NCBI GenBank assembly: GCA_963971225.1 | Contig: OZ020267.1 | Coordinates: 31,293,298 to 31,357,297 of the forward strand | Source: Melieria omissa | Lineage: Eukaryota; Arthropoda; Insecta; Diptera; Ulidiidae | Direction of reading: 5' to 3' | DNA length: 64,000 nt | In this document: one piece after another, positions 22,122 through 33,600 of the stretch | Numbering within the stretch: the first letter of the stretch is position 1 | How the letters are laid out: each line of letters opens with the position of its first letter | The notes under the pieces: model-generated | What the model was told of the DNA's origin: nothing | The model's database searches: none | The model's input: the letters and a program-made list of their open reading frames with translations, nothing else | Translations under genes and position numbers: made by a program

Positions 22122-23963
22122 GCAACAAAAAAACTTTGACATGTTTTTTCTTCACGGAAATTGAAATCATTCAAATATTATTATTCTTTTTTTTAATACC
22201 AATTATTTAGAACATTTTGTTCCATACAACGCACAACTTGTGCAACGGACTTACGCAATGATAATTTGCCAAAAACTGTTCATGTTGTACTCGCATGCGT
22301 GTTGTTTTTGTTTTAGATTGTCAGCGGTGCAGTGTGCGTGTTGAAGTTGAAAATATTTTCGGCACAAAACGCCTAAAATTTGCTGCCGCAATCCGATTGC
22401 AGAGAACAGCACGTCCGGCAACGGATGTGCCGGAACGAAAGCAAAATGGCTGCACAGCTGATTACGTGCTGTGCAATAATTTGCCAGCTGAGTCACAGCG
22501 CACTTCTAATGCACTTTCGATCAGCATTTCATTATTTAAATTCTTTTCAATGCAATATTTCATAATCACATGAAAATATGAAATCAAGTTGTTCATATAA
22601 AACAAAAAACTCGACTGCTGTGCAAATTGTTTGATTTATGTTGCACTGATTTGGCAGCAGCAGGTGCTGCTGCTTCTACCACTTCGTCATTCAATTAAAA
22701 ATCAATTAATATTTCACAATGTCATAAATTTTAATAGTGTCACACTGTTTTTACACTCGACGCACTAATAATTCGTGTGCGAGTGTGCAGCGTGCAACGT
22801 GCAACACGACCAGCAGCGGCCTGCGGCAGTGACAGCAGCCACAGCTGATATGTTGCGTTGTGTGTGCAGCGCATATTTCAAGTGTTGAGTGTGTAATTTT
22901 ATATTTCCGGTGTAAGCAAGTCGGTCGGGCTGACGCTTGCGTTGCCTGTCAGGCACATACAGACGAATGAACGAACGAACAGACAGACAGACGTACGGTT
23001 TGTGCAGCCGATCAGCTGCTCAAACGTTGTGTTGCGCTTTTTATTGCTTTTGTTGTTGTTGTTCGTGTTGTTGCAGGTTTTAAGTTCTGCTCAATTCCGT
23101 ACATTCACGCGTCGCTCTCGCTTACAACGGCCGCAATCACTTGTACAACAGACAACACACAGACAAACAGACAGACAGACAAGCAGTCAATGTGTCTGAA
23201 TTTTATAAAAGTTCTCTTTGCTTTTTTTGTAAACTTTCTGTTACGTCTTTAGTCGATTTTAAATTAGATTTACACTGATATATATGTTTTTTTTTACATT
23301 TTATTCCATATAACTTTTTTGTTGCCATCGATTTTATGAATGAAAACAAAAAATAAATGAACTGCGCACTGCATTTTTTCGCCGCTTTTCTCAGAATCAC
23401 TGCGCTATCGGCCGCACTCGACCGTTTTGGTTGGCTTATTCTCAGAATTCTTTATTCGACTTGAAATCATATTCGATCGGAATTCTTTGTTGAAGTACGG
23501 TGCTGATAAGATTTTCGGTACTTTAAACTTTTTAGCACTTAAATATTTACTACACACTTGTGGTAACGATTCGGTTTTCTGCAACACTGAACACTAATTA
23601 GCCGCCAGCCGTTAGTTTTTATGACTTGATTTCCTTGAGCGCTGCATACTTAATTAGACTCAAGTTTTCTTCATGGTCCCTTTGAAATAAAAAGCAGGAC
23701 TGATGCCCACTCTTACTCCTCATTTATATTACGAAATCAGCAATGAACTGACCACTGACCCATTGACCCATCAATAAATTTCTCTGCGCCTGTCCGTCTT
23801 TATCGAAAAGAAAATGGAAAGTGATAGTCAAGCCAGCACTCGCAGGAGTGCAAAACTTCAAAGAGATTATAATGTTCACCGTAAACCACGTCGCAGTCGT
23901 CTACATTCAACTCTCGGACTGGATATAGAGGCCAAATAGTCCAGAAGTCAACATGCTAATATA
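22122..23963. other. Intronic island, no gene recognised
   Basis: From 22250 to 23200 GC is higher, with (GTT) near 23049-23075 and CAGA repeats near 22980-22990 and 23160-23182. The rest (23200-23963) is AT-rich with short frames lacking domains. Confidence 0.4.
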
Positions 23964-24242
23964 CCTTATAGTAGGTTAGGTTAGGTTAGGTAGGGAAGGG
24001 TGTGTGCGGCACTTCCACTCGGAGGACAAATTGGTCCATTGTGAATCCCTTTTCGACCTCTTGATAAACGGGAGCAGATCCGGGTTTTCAACTTTTGCTG
24101 GGCAACCCAGGTCTACTAGAAATTTGGCTCCCAGGGTACGGAATTGGCACTTCTGTAGATCCGGGAAATGGCACAAGAAGTGTTGAATCGCTTCTACTTC
24201 TTCATCTCCGAAGCAGGAAGGAGGAGAAAGGAGGCAGGTCAC
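23964..24242 (-). pseudogene. LINE C-terminus with GGTTA-repeat tail
   Basis: The minus-strand frame 24242-23976 contains CFGDEEVEAIQHFLCHFPDL, then QFRTLGAKFLVDLG and LLPFIK, the same C-terminal zinc-knuckle-like tail seen at 2423 (+) and about 41700 (-). At its 3' side (lower coordinates) lies (GGTTA)n at 23971-23990, typical of a retrotransposon 3' microsatellite tail. No RT core is attached, so it is a 5'-truncated copy. A SINE adjoins at 24243. Confidence 0.75.
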
Positions 24243-24452
24243 CTACAGTTTAACGCCAAATCCGAACGGTGGTTGGCAGTTTTTCGTTTCACATGGAAGT
24301 GTTGACATAGTTGGCCAATTTTCATCTGCTTCATGTGGATAGCGATAGAAGTAGACGAGCGTTTCACCAGCCAGAGCTAGGAAACGAACCTAGGACCTTT
24401 GTTATGAGAAGCCAGCGGGTTACCTGCGGACTATCGAGCCTGGCCCATTGCC
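24243..24452 (-). mobile_element. tRNA-derived SINE, copy 2
   Basis: The minus-strand head has an A-box-like tagtccgcagg (plus 24423-24433) and B-box-like ggttcgtttcc (plus 24380-24390). The body matches copy 1 (ctggtgaaacgc, acttctatcgctat, aagcagatga). The distal part (cctacagttt...tccgaacgg) matches the SINE at 43177-43498. Confidence 0.8.
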
Positions 24453-25480
24453 CCTAAGTTAGGAAGGTGCAGTCTTGAGATATTCCATCAAAAGCAAAAA
24501 ATGTCCCCTATTGATCTATGGATTCCTTGACATCATTGTTGATTTCATGTTGACTCCAAATGGAAAAGTAGTAATACTGGTTTCACTGTGCGCCAAATGT
24601 TGTTAATCTTTGTCTTTTTGAAGAACTTCTTTCACTTGGCTGGTACCAACTGTGGACCTTGATTGGTACTTTGACTGGTGAAGCTAAAAGGTTGGAGCTA
24701 TTTACAAATGATTTTTGCAGGAACCTGCAAACCTTCCATGAACTTGTTTTGGTTCTTGTTCGAACACCAGGTCCAAATGCAACTCTCCATTTACCTGCTC
24801 CGGAACTATTCTACCAGAATGTCTTCCTTGATGTTTTCCAAGTGTTTTTCTTTTCTACTTTATGACAGTAAACTTGCCCAAATTGGATAATGAGGACCTT
24901 CTAACTAATACAGCACACCTGGGCAATTTCTTCTTTGATAGCTATGGTGATTTAGCCGATAGGACTATTCACCGTCTACTGAGCTTCGTCAAAAGATTAA
25001 ATTGGATCCAACTAGTGTAGTGTCACAATGGGTCTTTTTGGTCTACCAGTGCCTTCTTCACAAATCCTACCCACCTGATGCCAAGACCAGGCACATCTTT
25101 CTAATCAGGGTTCCCATCCGTGGGGCTTTGGAGTACCGCACGTGCTATTCTAATTTGTGGTTATCTCAAGTCTTTCCATTTCTCCAACTGTCAACAAAGC
25201 GATGAACTCTCGACTAGGAAATAAATTTTTTCGTTATCTTGGCTTGATTACAGATATTTCTTTGCTGATATTCAATGTGCCTCTTTCTTCTTTCTTCTCT
25301 TCAGTCGTGCTAATTATTTCCATTGATTACTTCAGTCGGCAAGCTGAACTATTTGCGTGCCAAAATGTCTCCAATCTTATCGGCTTAGTTTATCAAATTT
25401 CTTGGTATCAAATAGCGAATAGTTGCAGAAGAAAACAGTAAATAATATTTAACGAATACTTAAACTAGAACGGCCATTGT
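24453..25480. other. Unassigned stretch
   Basis: Fairly balanced composition with several 65-95 codon plus-strand frames (24659, 24678, 25002, 25157). None shows a recognisable domain and none is linked by good splice sites. Could be decayed mobile DNA. Confidence 0.3.
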
Positions 25481-26800
25481 TACTTACCGTTAACTTGGCC
25501 TTATCTGGGCTGCTCGCAGTTGCTCTATCGGGTGTGGGAAACAATTCGCTGCTCGAAATAATAACAAAACGCATTTGGCTGTACTTGTAATCTCAAGAAA
25601 ATAACTGGCCGCTGCTATTGCTCGGCAAAGATAGCGCAGTGACTGGCTGAATCGAAAGCGCCAAATAATCAAAATAGAAATAATAACAAAATGCATTTCC
25701 TTGACAAATATTTATGGATTCCTTGGCAAAGTGGGCGATAAGCTATGGACGAGCCCACTGAACAATCAGAACACCCAAGTGCACAATTGAAGGCATTGTC
25801 GAAAAGACTCGCTTGCCCCCCGCCCCCTCCCCAGCAACATTGTTGATGGCATTGTGATATTCTGGCTGCTGGAAGCAAAGAAATTAAGCGCATTTTTCGC
25901 ACTTTTTAATTGGCCCAGCTAACATATCGATTTTATTGGCCCGGCCGCATGGCTCACATGGCAAGGCGAATGCAACAACGCCGGCTGACGGGCTGGCAGT
26001 AATATTATTTGTTATTAACTTCCGGTCGTTGCGATCGCAAATGTGGCATTCAACAGGCAGCAGAGCAAACCCGACAGCATCCATTGCGCTGTGCTTGTTC
26101 TTGTTGTTGCTGTAGTTGTAGTAACTAAAAATCATTTCCCAGCCATTTTCGTCGCATACTCGCACCAACTGCTACTGGCACTCGCGTTCACATATGAACA
26201 GCACACAGGCAAGAAATTCTAATTGCATAAACGCTCCCCTCTCCTCTTGACTTCATGTTCGTCGCTAGTGTGGTGTCAGCCAGCCGCTGCCGCAGCATTT
26301 CGAAGACAACCGACAATTATTTAGGCAAGACAGCAGTTGACATGTGTTTGTTTGTGTGCCGTTGTCACTATTGTTGTTGCTCTTGCTGCTCTTGTTGTTG
26401 TTGCTGCTGGTATCGGTGTTGGTGTTGTTGTTGGGATCGTCTGCGCCCCCAATGACAAGTGTTGGTAATTTTCAATTTTGATTTTCTCACTCCACCTTCT
26501 CGACACCAATAAAGCTACAGTACAATCTTTGCTGCTGATTCTTGTCCACCGAGTTGCTGTAAGTGATGATAGTTGTTGTTGTTGTTGCTTTTATTGAGCG
26601 GGCGCAGGAAACGCTGAGGGTGTTCCCTCGAGCGTCTGCCACTCCATGCTGTGGCAATTTGAATTATTTGAAATTGATGTGAATAAAAATACTTAACAGA
26701 TTGAATGCAATCGCAAGGAAGCGAACGGTGAATAGTGTTGGGCTCGATGGGCGTAGGTGTTTATGATGAATTGCCGGTGAAAGCGTTGAGATTAATTTGT
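25481..26800. other. Higher-GC intronic island
   Basis: No gene recognised. (GTT)n and TGC-rich runs at about 26370-26430 and 26570-26590, and a C-rich run (ccccccgccccctcccc, about 25816-25832). Candidate regulatory DNA by context only. Confidence 0.4.
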
Positions 26801-28211
26801 GCATGAGAAAAGAGAATTTAGTACACAAGAAGAAGAAGTGTTGATGTGTCGTTGTAAGAAGGGGGCTGGAGACTCATGTGGGATGAGAGACAAAACAGGT
26901 GAGAAGAAAGGATGGGCAGGAGAGAAGGGAAAGAGGACGGCCAGAGAAGAGAAGGAGGGAAAGGTTAGAAAAGAGGAGGATGAGAGGAAAGGCGAGTGAA
27001 AAGAGAGGAGGGTAAGAACAAAGTAGGGTTAGAGTAGAAGAGAGTGAGTGGAGAGGAGGGTAAGAGTAGAGGTTTGTTGAGAAGAAAGGACTTTTAGCAG
27101 ATACAAGAGTGAGAAAAGGGTGATGGAGAGGAGAGTGAGGCAGAAGAGAGTGAGGGAGAAAAGGGTGAGATGAAAGGAGGGTAATAGAAGGGAAGGGTGA
27201 GAAGAGAGGACGGTAAGAGGAAAAGAGGGTCAGTGGAAAGGAGAGTGAAAAGAGAGGAGTGTAAGAAGAAAGTAGGGTGAGAGGAGAAGATTGTGTGTGG
27301 AGAAGAGGGTGAGGGAGAAGACGGTGCGGTAGTAGAGGGTGAGGGAGAAGAGAGTGAGGGAGAAGAGGCTGAGTTGAGTGGAGGGTGATGGGCGAGGAGG
27401 GTGAGAAGAGAGAGTGAGAGTAAATTTTTGTTGAGAAAAGAGGACGGTTAGCAGATAGGAGAGTGAGAAGAAGGAGGGTGAATGAGAAGAGTGTGAGGGA
27501 GAAGAGAGTGAGGAAGAAGAGAGTGAGGGAGAAGAGGGTAAGGGAGAAGAGGGTGGGGAGAAGAGAGTAAGAGAGAACAGCTGAGTGGATAGGAGGGTGA
27601 GATGAGAGAAGGGGTAATAGAAGGGAAGGGTGAGAAGAGAGGAGGGTAAGAGGAAAAGAGGGTCGGTGGAAAGGAGAGTGAAAAGAGAGGAGTGTAAGAA
27701 GAAAGTGGGGTGAGAGGCGAAGGTGAGTGGAGAGGAAAGTGAGAGAAGAGGGTGAGAGTAGAGGTTTGTTGAGAAGAGAGGACAGTTAGAAGATAGAAGA
27801 GTGAGAACAGAAGAAGGTAAGGGAAAAGAGTGCGAGAGAGAAGAGAGTGAGGGAGAATAGGGTAAGTGGAGAGGAGGATGAGATGAGAGGAGCGTGAAAG
27901 AAGAGAAGGGTGGGTGGGTAGAGAGGAGGGTGGAGGAGAAGATGTTCAGTGGAGAGTGGGGTGTGAGAAGAGAGGGTTGTGAAGAGAGAAGGGTGAGAGA
28001 AAAGGAGTGAGAGAGGAGAAGAACAAGGCAGGAAAGGAAAGAGGAAGGTGAGGAACGAGGAAGGAAAGGAGGGTGAGAGGAGAGTGATAGGGGGCCTGGG
28101 TGAGAGGGTGGAAAGTGAGAGGAGAGAGGAGTACAAGGTGGGTGAGTGGGTAGTGTGGTGGATAGGAGAAAAGAGAATAGTAGGCGAGGTGAGAAAATAG
28201 TGTGAAAGCAT
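26801..28211. repeat. Polypurine minisatellite, ~1.4 kb
   Basis: The plus strand is nearly all A and G, built from 12-18 bp variants of gagaagagrgtgaggga. Higher-order units recur: 'ggtttgttgagaag' at about 27071, 27424 (variant) and 27763, and 'gaaaggagagtgaaaagaga' at about 27236 and 27668. The 141-codon minus frame and 66-codon plus frame are repeat artefacts. Confidence 0.95.
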
Positions 28212-28980
28212 GAGAAAGTTGTTCTTTGAGAGATCAGTGTCTAAGGCGATGAGGAATCATTAAAAGATATTACACCAAAAACTTCTGCACAAAGAAAGTA
28301 TGTTGTAAACACTTCAGTGAAATGGCAAAGACTGTTTTTTGGAGGAAAATGATGTTACGAAGTTAATTAAATTCTTAATGAAACTTTGCCGGTGCTGTTG
28401 ATCGATTTGGGTTCAACTCGGTCCTCGGTCCTTGAACAAATAATTTTCCTGTTGCATGTAGAGAGCAGAGGAGGCCACAACCTTACAAACTAACTAATTT
28501 CCAGTCTCCTACTTCGTTTTACTAAACCAAGCTCTCACAGATCTCTCATAGGTCAAGTTCCAGCCTGCTGCCTGACGGTATCAAGTTAAGATGACGCTGA
28601 CTGTCTGTGACGTTGGGCACATAGTCTCCTCTGTTCTGTTTTATACTAAGTATATCTGCTTTATATGCTCCGAGATTTGCCGCGGAAGTACTTGAAATGG
28701 AATCTACATTTTCACACTACCGATCCATGAGTGCCCACTGCTTAGTCACCCGTTTCACATTGGCCACTTCACCCCTCCAACGTTACGCATTCGTTCGATC
28801 GTTTCATTGGCATCTAAAGAAAATTCCACTCATAATGTGTTTTACACACGCACCAACGTTTTGTACCTTATTTCTTTTTTTTTTTAATAACATTTACAAC
28901 AACCAAAGCAAAATTGAAAAGAGGGGAGAAAACTCCCAAGCCGAAATGATAATTTGCTTCAAGTGCAGCGAGTAGAGTCT
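28212..28980. other. No gene recognised
   Basis: Mixed DNA without terminal repeats or domains that I can support. Confidence 0.35.
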
Positions 28981-30080
28981 GTGGGCCCTGGCAATCTTTT
29001 ACACTTTCGCAGCTACTTGCAGCCGTGCGTGTTGTTGTTGTTGCTGCTGCTGCTGCTGTGCGTTTGGTGCGTTTTGGGGGCGCCGACAGCGCTCACAATT
29101 GACGTGCAATAATGCATGTTTCACTTACGTAAACCCACAAACACGCAGTCTCACAAATTCACACACACACACACACACATGCATTATCGGCCCTTGATGG
29201 CTCCAATTTTGCGGTTTGCGATAATGACAGACGATCGGCCGGCGTCGATCCTCCTCATGGCACCTTCAGCCGTTCAGCTACGTTGATTTGGCTTCGCCGC
29301 TCCCCCCTGTCGCTTGCCGCAACCGCCTTTCCAAAATCCACTATCAGCGGCGCTGGTTGTTTTTGTTGTATTGCACGTAATTTCAATTCATTCATCGATT
29401 TCATTCATTCATGAAAATTTCTACCTGCCCGCTGCTCGTGTGCCTTCGTCGTGTCTTTCGTAATCGTTTTTCCTTTTTGTTGCTTATGGCTTTTGTTTCT
29501 TGCTGGCTGACGGACGGACGGACGGACAGGCTGGTGTGTGTATTGTGCAGTGGGAATGGAGGCGAACGTATCGGTTTGGCAGGCCGGTCTGCGGTCTGCG
29601 TTCATGGAACGGAAGCAGCGGAAGCCGCTGCAGCAACAACAACAGCAGGCAATCAGTTGTAGCGCAGCAAGAAAGTGCGGAACGACGCGCTTATCTTGCT
29701 GGGCTCTCAACAATTACACACACACACATGCATGCTGCAATACGGATGTGTGTGTGTGTGTGCGTGCGTGCGAGCGCCTGTCAATGAGCGGCATGCCTTA
29801 CGTGCGAAGAGCGTGCGAAGCAACACCAGAAATTCATTCATAAATTCTGCGGTCTTACGCGCGCCGTCCGATCAACCGATCGTGCACTCAAGTTGTAGTA
29901 GCGGCGAGCTGGCGAGTAGGTACCGCTCGTTCCTTTCTCTGGTCTTATTGGGTTTTTTCTTTTCGTTGGTAAGTGCGGCACTGCAGTTGTTGCCGGTAAT
30001 CTGAGCAGCACAAGTGCTGTCAAAGCGGCCCGTCAGTCAGCTCCCTTGGGCCGTCTTGCTGCTTCTTCGTGTAGCAGTCT
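28981..30080. other. Higher-GC intronic island
   Basis: Contains (GTT)(GCT) run about 29030-29055, (CA)n 29160-29180, (GACG)n about 29510-29527, CAA run 29632-29645 and (TG)n 29746-29762. Several overlapping frames in three phases pass through these repeats, so none is credible. Candidate regulatory DNA. Confidence 0.4.
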
Positions 30081-30640
30081 GTCTGTATGACTGAGGATTG
30101 CCACTGTCACTGACTGTGAAAAGTGGAAAGAAGTAACTATTTGGTAGCAACTGAAATCGAACCACTGAGGCAGTAGCTCAGCTGTGTGGAAGTAACCGTC
30201 TAAATACCTTTTTTAAGGACTGTCAGAAGTATTGATTTTGTAGTATTTTGTGTGTTCATCGGTCCAACGAGCTGGTGGTACACACAATAATTCTAAAAGA
30301 AGTCAATATATCAGGTTAAAACTGTTTTGTTTTTTGTTCTGGGCCCCAACTGAGAACTGACTAATTTTGGATAGAACTCGTGACTCTATCAAGTATCGCT
30401 ATATATATTCGGTCAACTTGGGTATGAAGTAGGAGCACTAAGCTTCAGTCCGTTTAAAGATTTGAGCGCCTACTATACACTACTTCTACATACGGAGACG
30501 TTTTTTCTAGGGTACGACAGAAGGCAGCCCCATCACCTGAGACTAGTAGACGATAGGTTAATCAGCTCCTTAGACAGAAATTCAATCGATTAACGAAACA
30601 AACACAAAACCTTGTTAGCCCTGTCGAGATCTAATGATTT
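30081..30640. other. No feature seen
   Basis: Mixed unique-looking DNA; no domain, RNA or repeat end recognised. Confidence 0.35.
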
Positions 30641-31740
30641 TAAGCTGAGTGAACAAGGGTAGATAAGTAATATAAGTACTTCGTATTCCACATGTATCCT
30701 TTACATCTCATCTATGTTCTGCGTTCTTTTATTCGTCCATCAATCTATGTTGAGGTCTTGTTGATGTCCCAAGTGAAGTAAATAAAGGAAGACAAGTAAT
30801 ATACTTTGTATCCCACATGTATCCTTTACATCTCATTTCTACATCTTTCGGAGACGGGAGACAAATAATATACTTCGCATCCCACATACTTTTAATCAAT
30901 GTTTTACGTCTTGCCGAGACTAATAATATACTTTGTATCCTTGACATCTCATACATTTTATGAGTCTTTTTGTTGTTTCATCAATCTATATGTTGAGATC
31001 TTATTGAGATCCCATGCTATGGGTATGCTATGGTAAGGGATACTACGTATCCCATCCTTATCCTTTACATCTCATCTATGCTTTACGTCTCTCGGAGGGG
31101 GGAGACAAATAGTATACTTTGTATCTTTTACATCTCATACATGTTCTACGTATTTCTATTCGCCCATCAATTTATATGTTGAGGGCTTGTTGATGTCCCA
31201 TGCTTTCAAGTGGAGTAAACAAGGCGGGACAAATAATATACATCGTATCCCACATGTGTTCTTTACATCTCATCCATGTTCTATGTCTTTCGGAGACGGA
31301 AGACAAATAATATATCTTGAATTCAACATGAATCCTTTACATCTCATCAATTTTCTATGTCTTTTTATTCGTCCTCAATCTATATGTTGAGGTCTTGTTG
31401 AGGTTCTATGCTTCCATACGGAGTGTCCTTTACATCTCATTCATGTTCTACGTCTTTCGGAGGTAGGAGACAAGTAATATACTTCGAGTCCCACACGTAT
31501 CCTTTATATCTCATCTATATACTACGTCTTTCTGTTCTTGCATTGATCTAACTATATGCTGAGGTCTTGTTGAGGTCCTATGTATCCAAGCTAAGTGAAT
31601 AAGGGTAGCCAAATAATATGCGTTGTATTCCACACTTATCCTTTACATTGCATCTATGTTCCACGTCCCAGATGTATCCTTTACATATCATCCATGTTCT
31701 ACGTGTTTCTATTCGTCCATTAATTTATGTGTAAGGGTGT
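30641..31740. repeat. Degenerate tandem array, 'atcctttacatctcat' family
   Basis: The module tatcctttacatctcat recurs near 30693, 30820, 30936, 31061, 31117, 31258, 31332, 31428, 31499, 31638 and 31677, interleaved with 'ttctacgtctttctattcgt', 'atgttgaggtcttgttga' and 'gacaaataatatactt'. Spacing varies from about 40 to 140 bp, so parts of a longer unit have been deleted in many copies. Confidence 0.85.
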
Positions 31741-31926
31741 CTGTGTTGACATATGCACAAACACCGATCCGTCATCCGACATCTATCTGTCCATTCCCGA
31801 ACGTTGGTCTTCCGTACATTTGGTCTTCCTTCCTTCCTTCCTACATCTATTCATTGTTGCTTTCTTTCAATCCTGTAGACAGTCTCTTTTGCAACTTGTA
31901 TGTGCTGGGACTCGTTTCTGTATTTA

Positions 31927-32445
31927 TGTGGGCAGTCCGATAGTACTTAGCCCCACCGCCCGATGGTGCCACTATCGTAAGAGAAATTTACTATCGTGTA
32001 GTACATCCTCGTAGACGGCTACTGTCAAAATTTCAGCCATATTGGATTTATCGTTTTGTTTTGACCGCGTGTGGAAACGAACGTGTCCGCGGATTTTAGA
32101 AAAATGGAGAAATAGCAATATCGGTCGGTGATTCGCCAAATTGGTCGCATTAGGCTACGAACAGCTGCCATATCCACCGTATTTTCCAGATTTGGCCCCG
32201 TGTGACTTCTTTTTGTTTCCAAACTTGAAAAAGTCACTCGCCGGGCAGAAATTTTAGTCGAATCGAAGGTTATCGCCGCCCCGGAGGGCTCCAGAAAACG
32301 TATTTTTCAGACGGGTTAAAGAAGTTGGAGCATCGCTGGGTCAAGTGTATCGAGTTGAAAGGAGACTACATTGAGAAATAAATCGCCACTTTTCCAAAAT
32401 TTTCGATTTTCTTTTGTAGGCTAAGTACTTATCGGACCACCCACG
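31927..32445 (+). mobile_element. mariner-like element 3 (519 bp)
   Basis: Inverted ends (tgtgggcagtccgatagtac at 31927 and the complement starting cgtgggtggtccgataagta at 32445) are flanked by TA (31925-31926, 32446-32447). At 519 bp it is less than half the usual ~1.3 kb: most of the transposase is deleted while both ends remain. Confidence 0.85.
32140..32381 (+). pseudogene. mariner transposase C-terminus (irritans-like)
   Basis: From about 32150 the frame reads LGYEQLPYPPYFPDLAPCDF then FFLFPNLKKSLAGQKF, containing the third catalytic Asp (PDLAPCD). A stop and frameshifts follow. The end is again clear as LKKLEHRWVKCIELKGDYIE before TAA at 32379-32381. The order matches irritans-type mariner transposases (established). 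The N-terminal DNA-binding and central catalytic parts are absent. Confidence 0.85.
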
Positions 32446-33600
32446 TATACTTGTCTGCCCTCCAACTTGCCCGCCATTAAACTTATCTGTTCTGTTATGG
32501 TTGCCACAGTTGGTTACTTTTAACCAAAATAAGTCCATTTTTTGGCGTTTGGTTACTTGGTTACTTTTGTGTTTGATGGCTTTTAGGAAAATAATTCTAG
32601 TGTATTCAGATAATGGAGAGGTGACATGATATGAGGGTCCTGAGTTTGTTTTTGTTTTTTTTTCTGTACTCCCTTCTTTTAAATTTATGTCACATATTGT
32701 CGGTAATCAATGGGATTGTGATTGATTTTTTTTGTGTTGTGATTGCTGTCATTTAGTTTTTATTTTTAATCGAATCTTTGTCAAATGAGAAACTTTTCAA
32801 ATTTTTCTTATATGGTTACATATGGTACATTGGTTACTTTTTTAGAAAATTCTGGTTAGCAAAATTTTGGTCGAGTGGCAACCGTGGTTTGTCCTGTGCC
32901 TTCACCGTTCTGCGACTTCCCTGCCCTCCAACTTGTTTGCTCCGCAACTTGTCTGCTGTGCCTTGTTGTTGTTCTTACTCATCGGCGTTCGCTTTTAGTG
33001 CCTCGCTCGCACCCTACGTTGCTTGATGTTTATTTGCTCTTTGCTTGTTTTCGCAACAGTGTCACTTTGTAAAGCGTCTTTTTTCGCTCCACAATGCTGT
33101 TTTAATTCGACGTTTTATTCATTTTACTGCATTTTACTTTGTTGCGCATTGCACTTGACAACTTCTTTGCGCTCATCCTCTTGAGCGTTGTGTTGGTTTT
33201 TTGAGCAGCCTTCGCGTATCGTATGGCCACAGTCTGTGGTTTGTTTTTGTTTACTTCGTCCCCTTTGCTTATTGTTTTAATCCAACGAGAGTGCATCTCC
33301 GATTACAGCTGCAGCTTTTTTCAATGGAATTGCGTACAACAGCCAACAAGTGCGAACTAAATTTAGCCCAAACAGACTTTTAGCAACTTGCAAAATTTCC
33401 ATTCATCTGCGTTGCCCTGTGGTTTGGCGATAATTTTCCCAACATTTTCGTACGTTACATACTTGTGCACGCTTTTTCGCCGATTCTCCCCACAAAACCA
33501 ACAACATGTTGATGTCGGCGCGATGATGGCCGCTTCCGTTCCACTACAGTCAAAATAAAATAAAAACCAAATCAACGAATAAATCGGAGAGCGAAACGCT
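32446..33600. other. No gene recognised
   Basis: The first part has scattered 'ggttactttt' motifs similar to the satellite at 36.1 kb (32510-32570, 32812-32842). From about 32870 composition becomes more GC-rich and unique-looking. No domain found. Confidence 0.35.

Noticed and set aside
23970..23990. Interstitial telomere (TTAGG)n
   Set aside because: Only about four units, directly at the 3' side of a LINE fragment; better explained as a retrotransposon tail.
27786..28211. 141-codon Ser/Pro/Leu-rich minus frame
   Set aside because: Translation of the polypyrimidine strand of the purine array.
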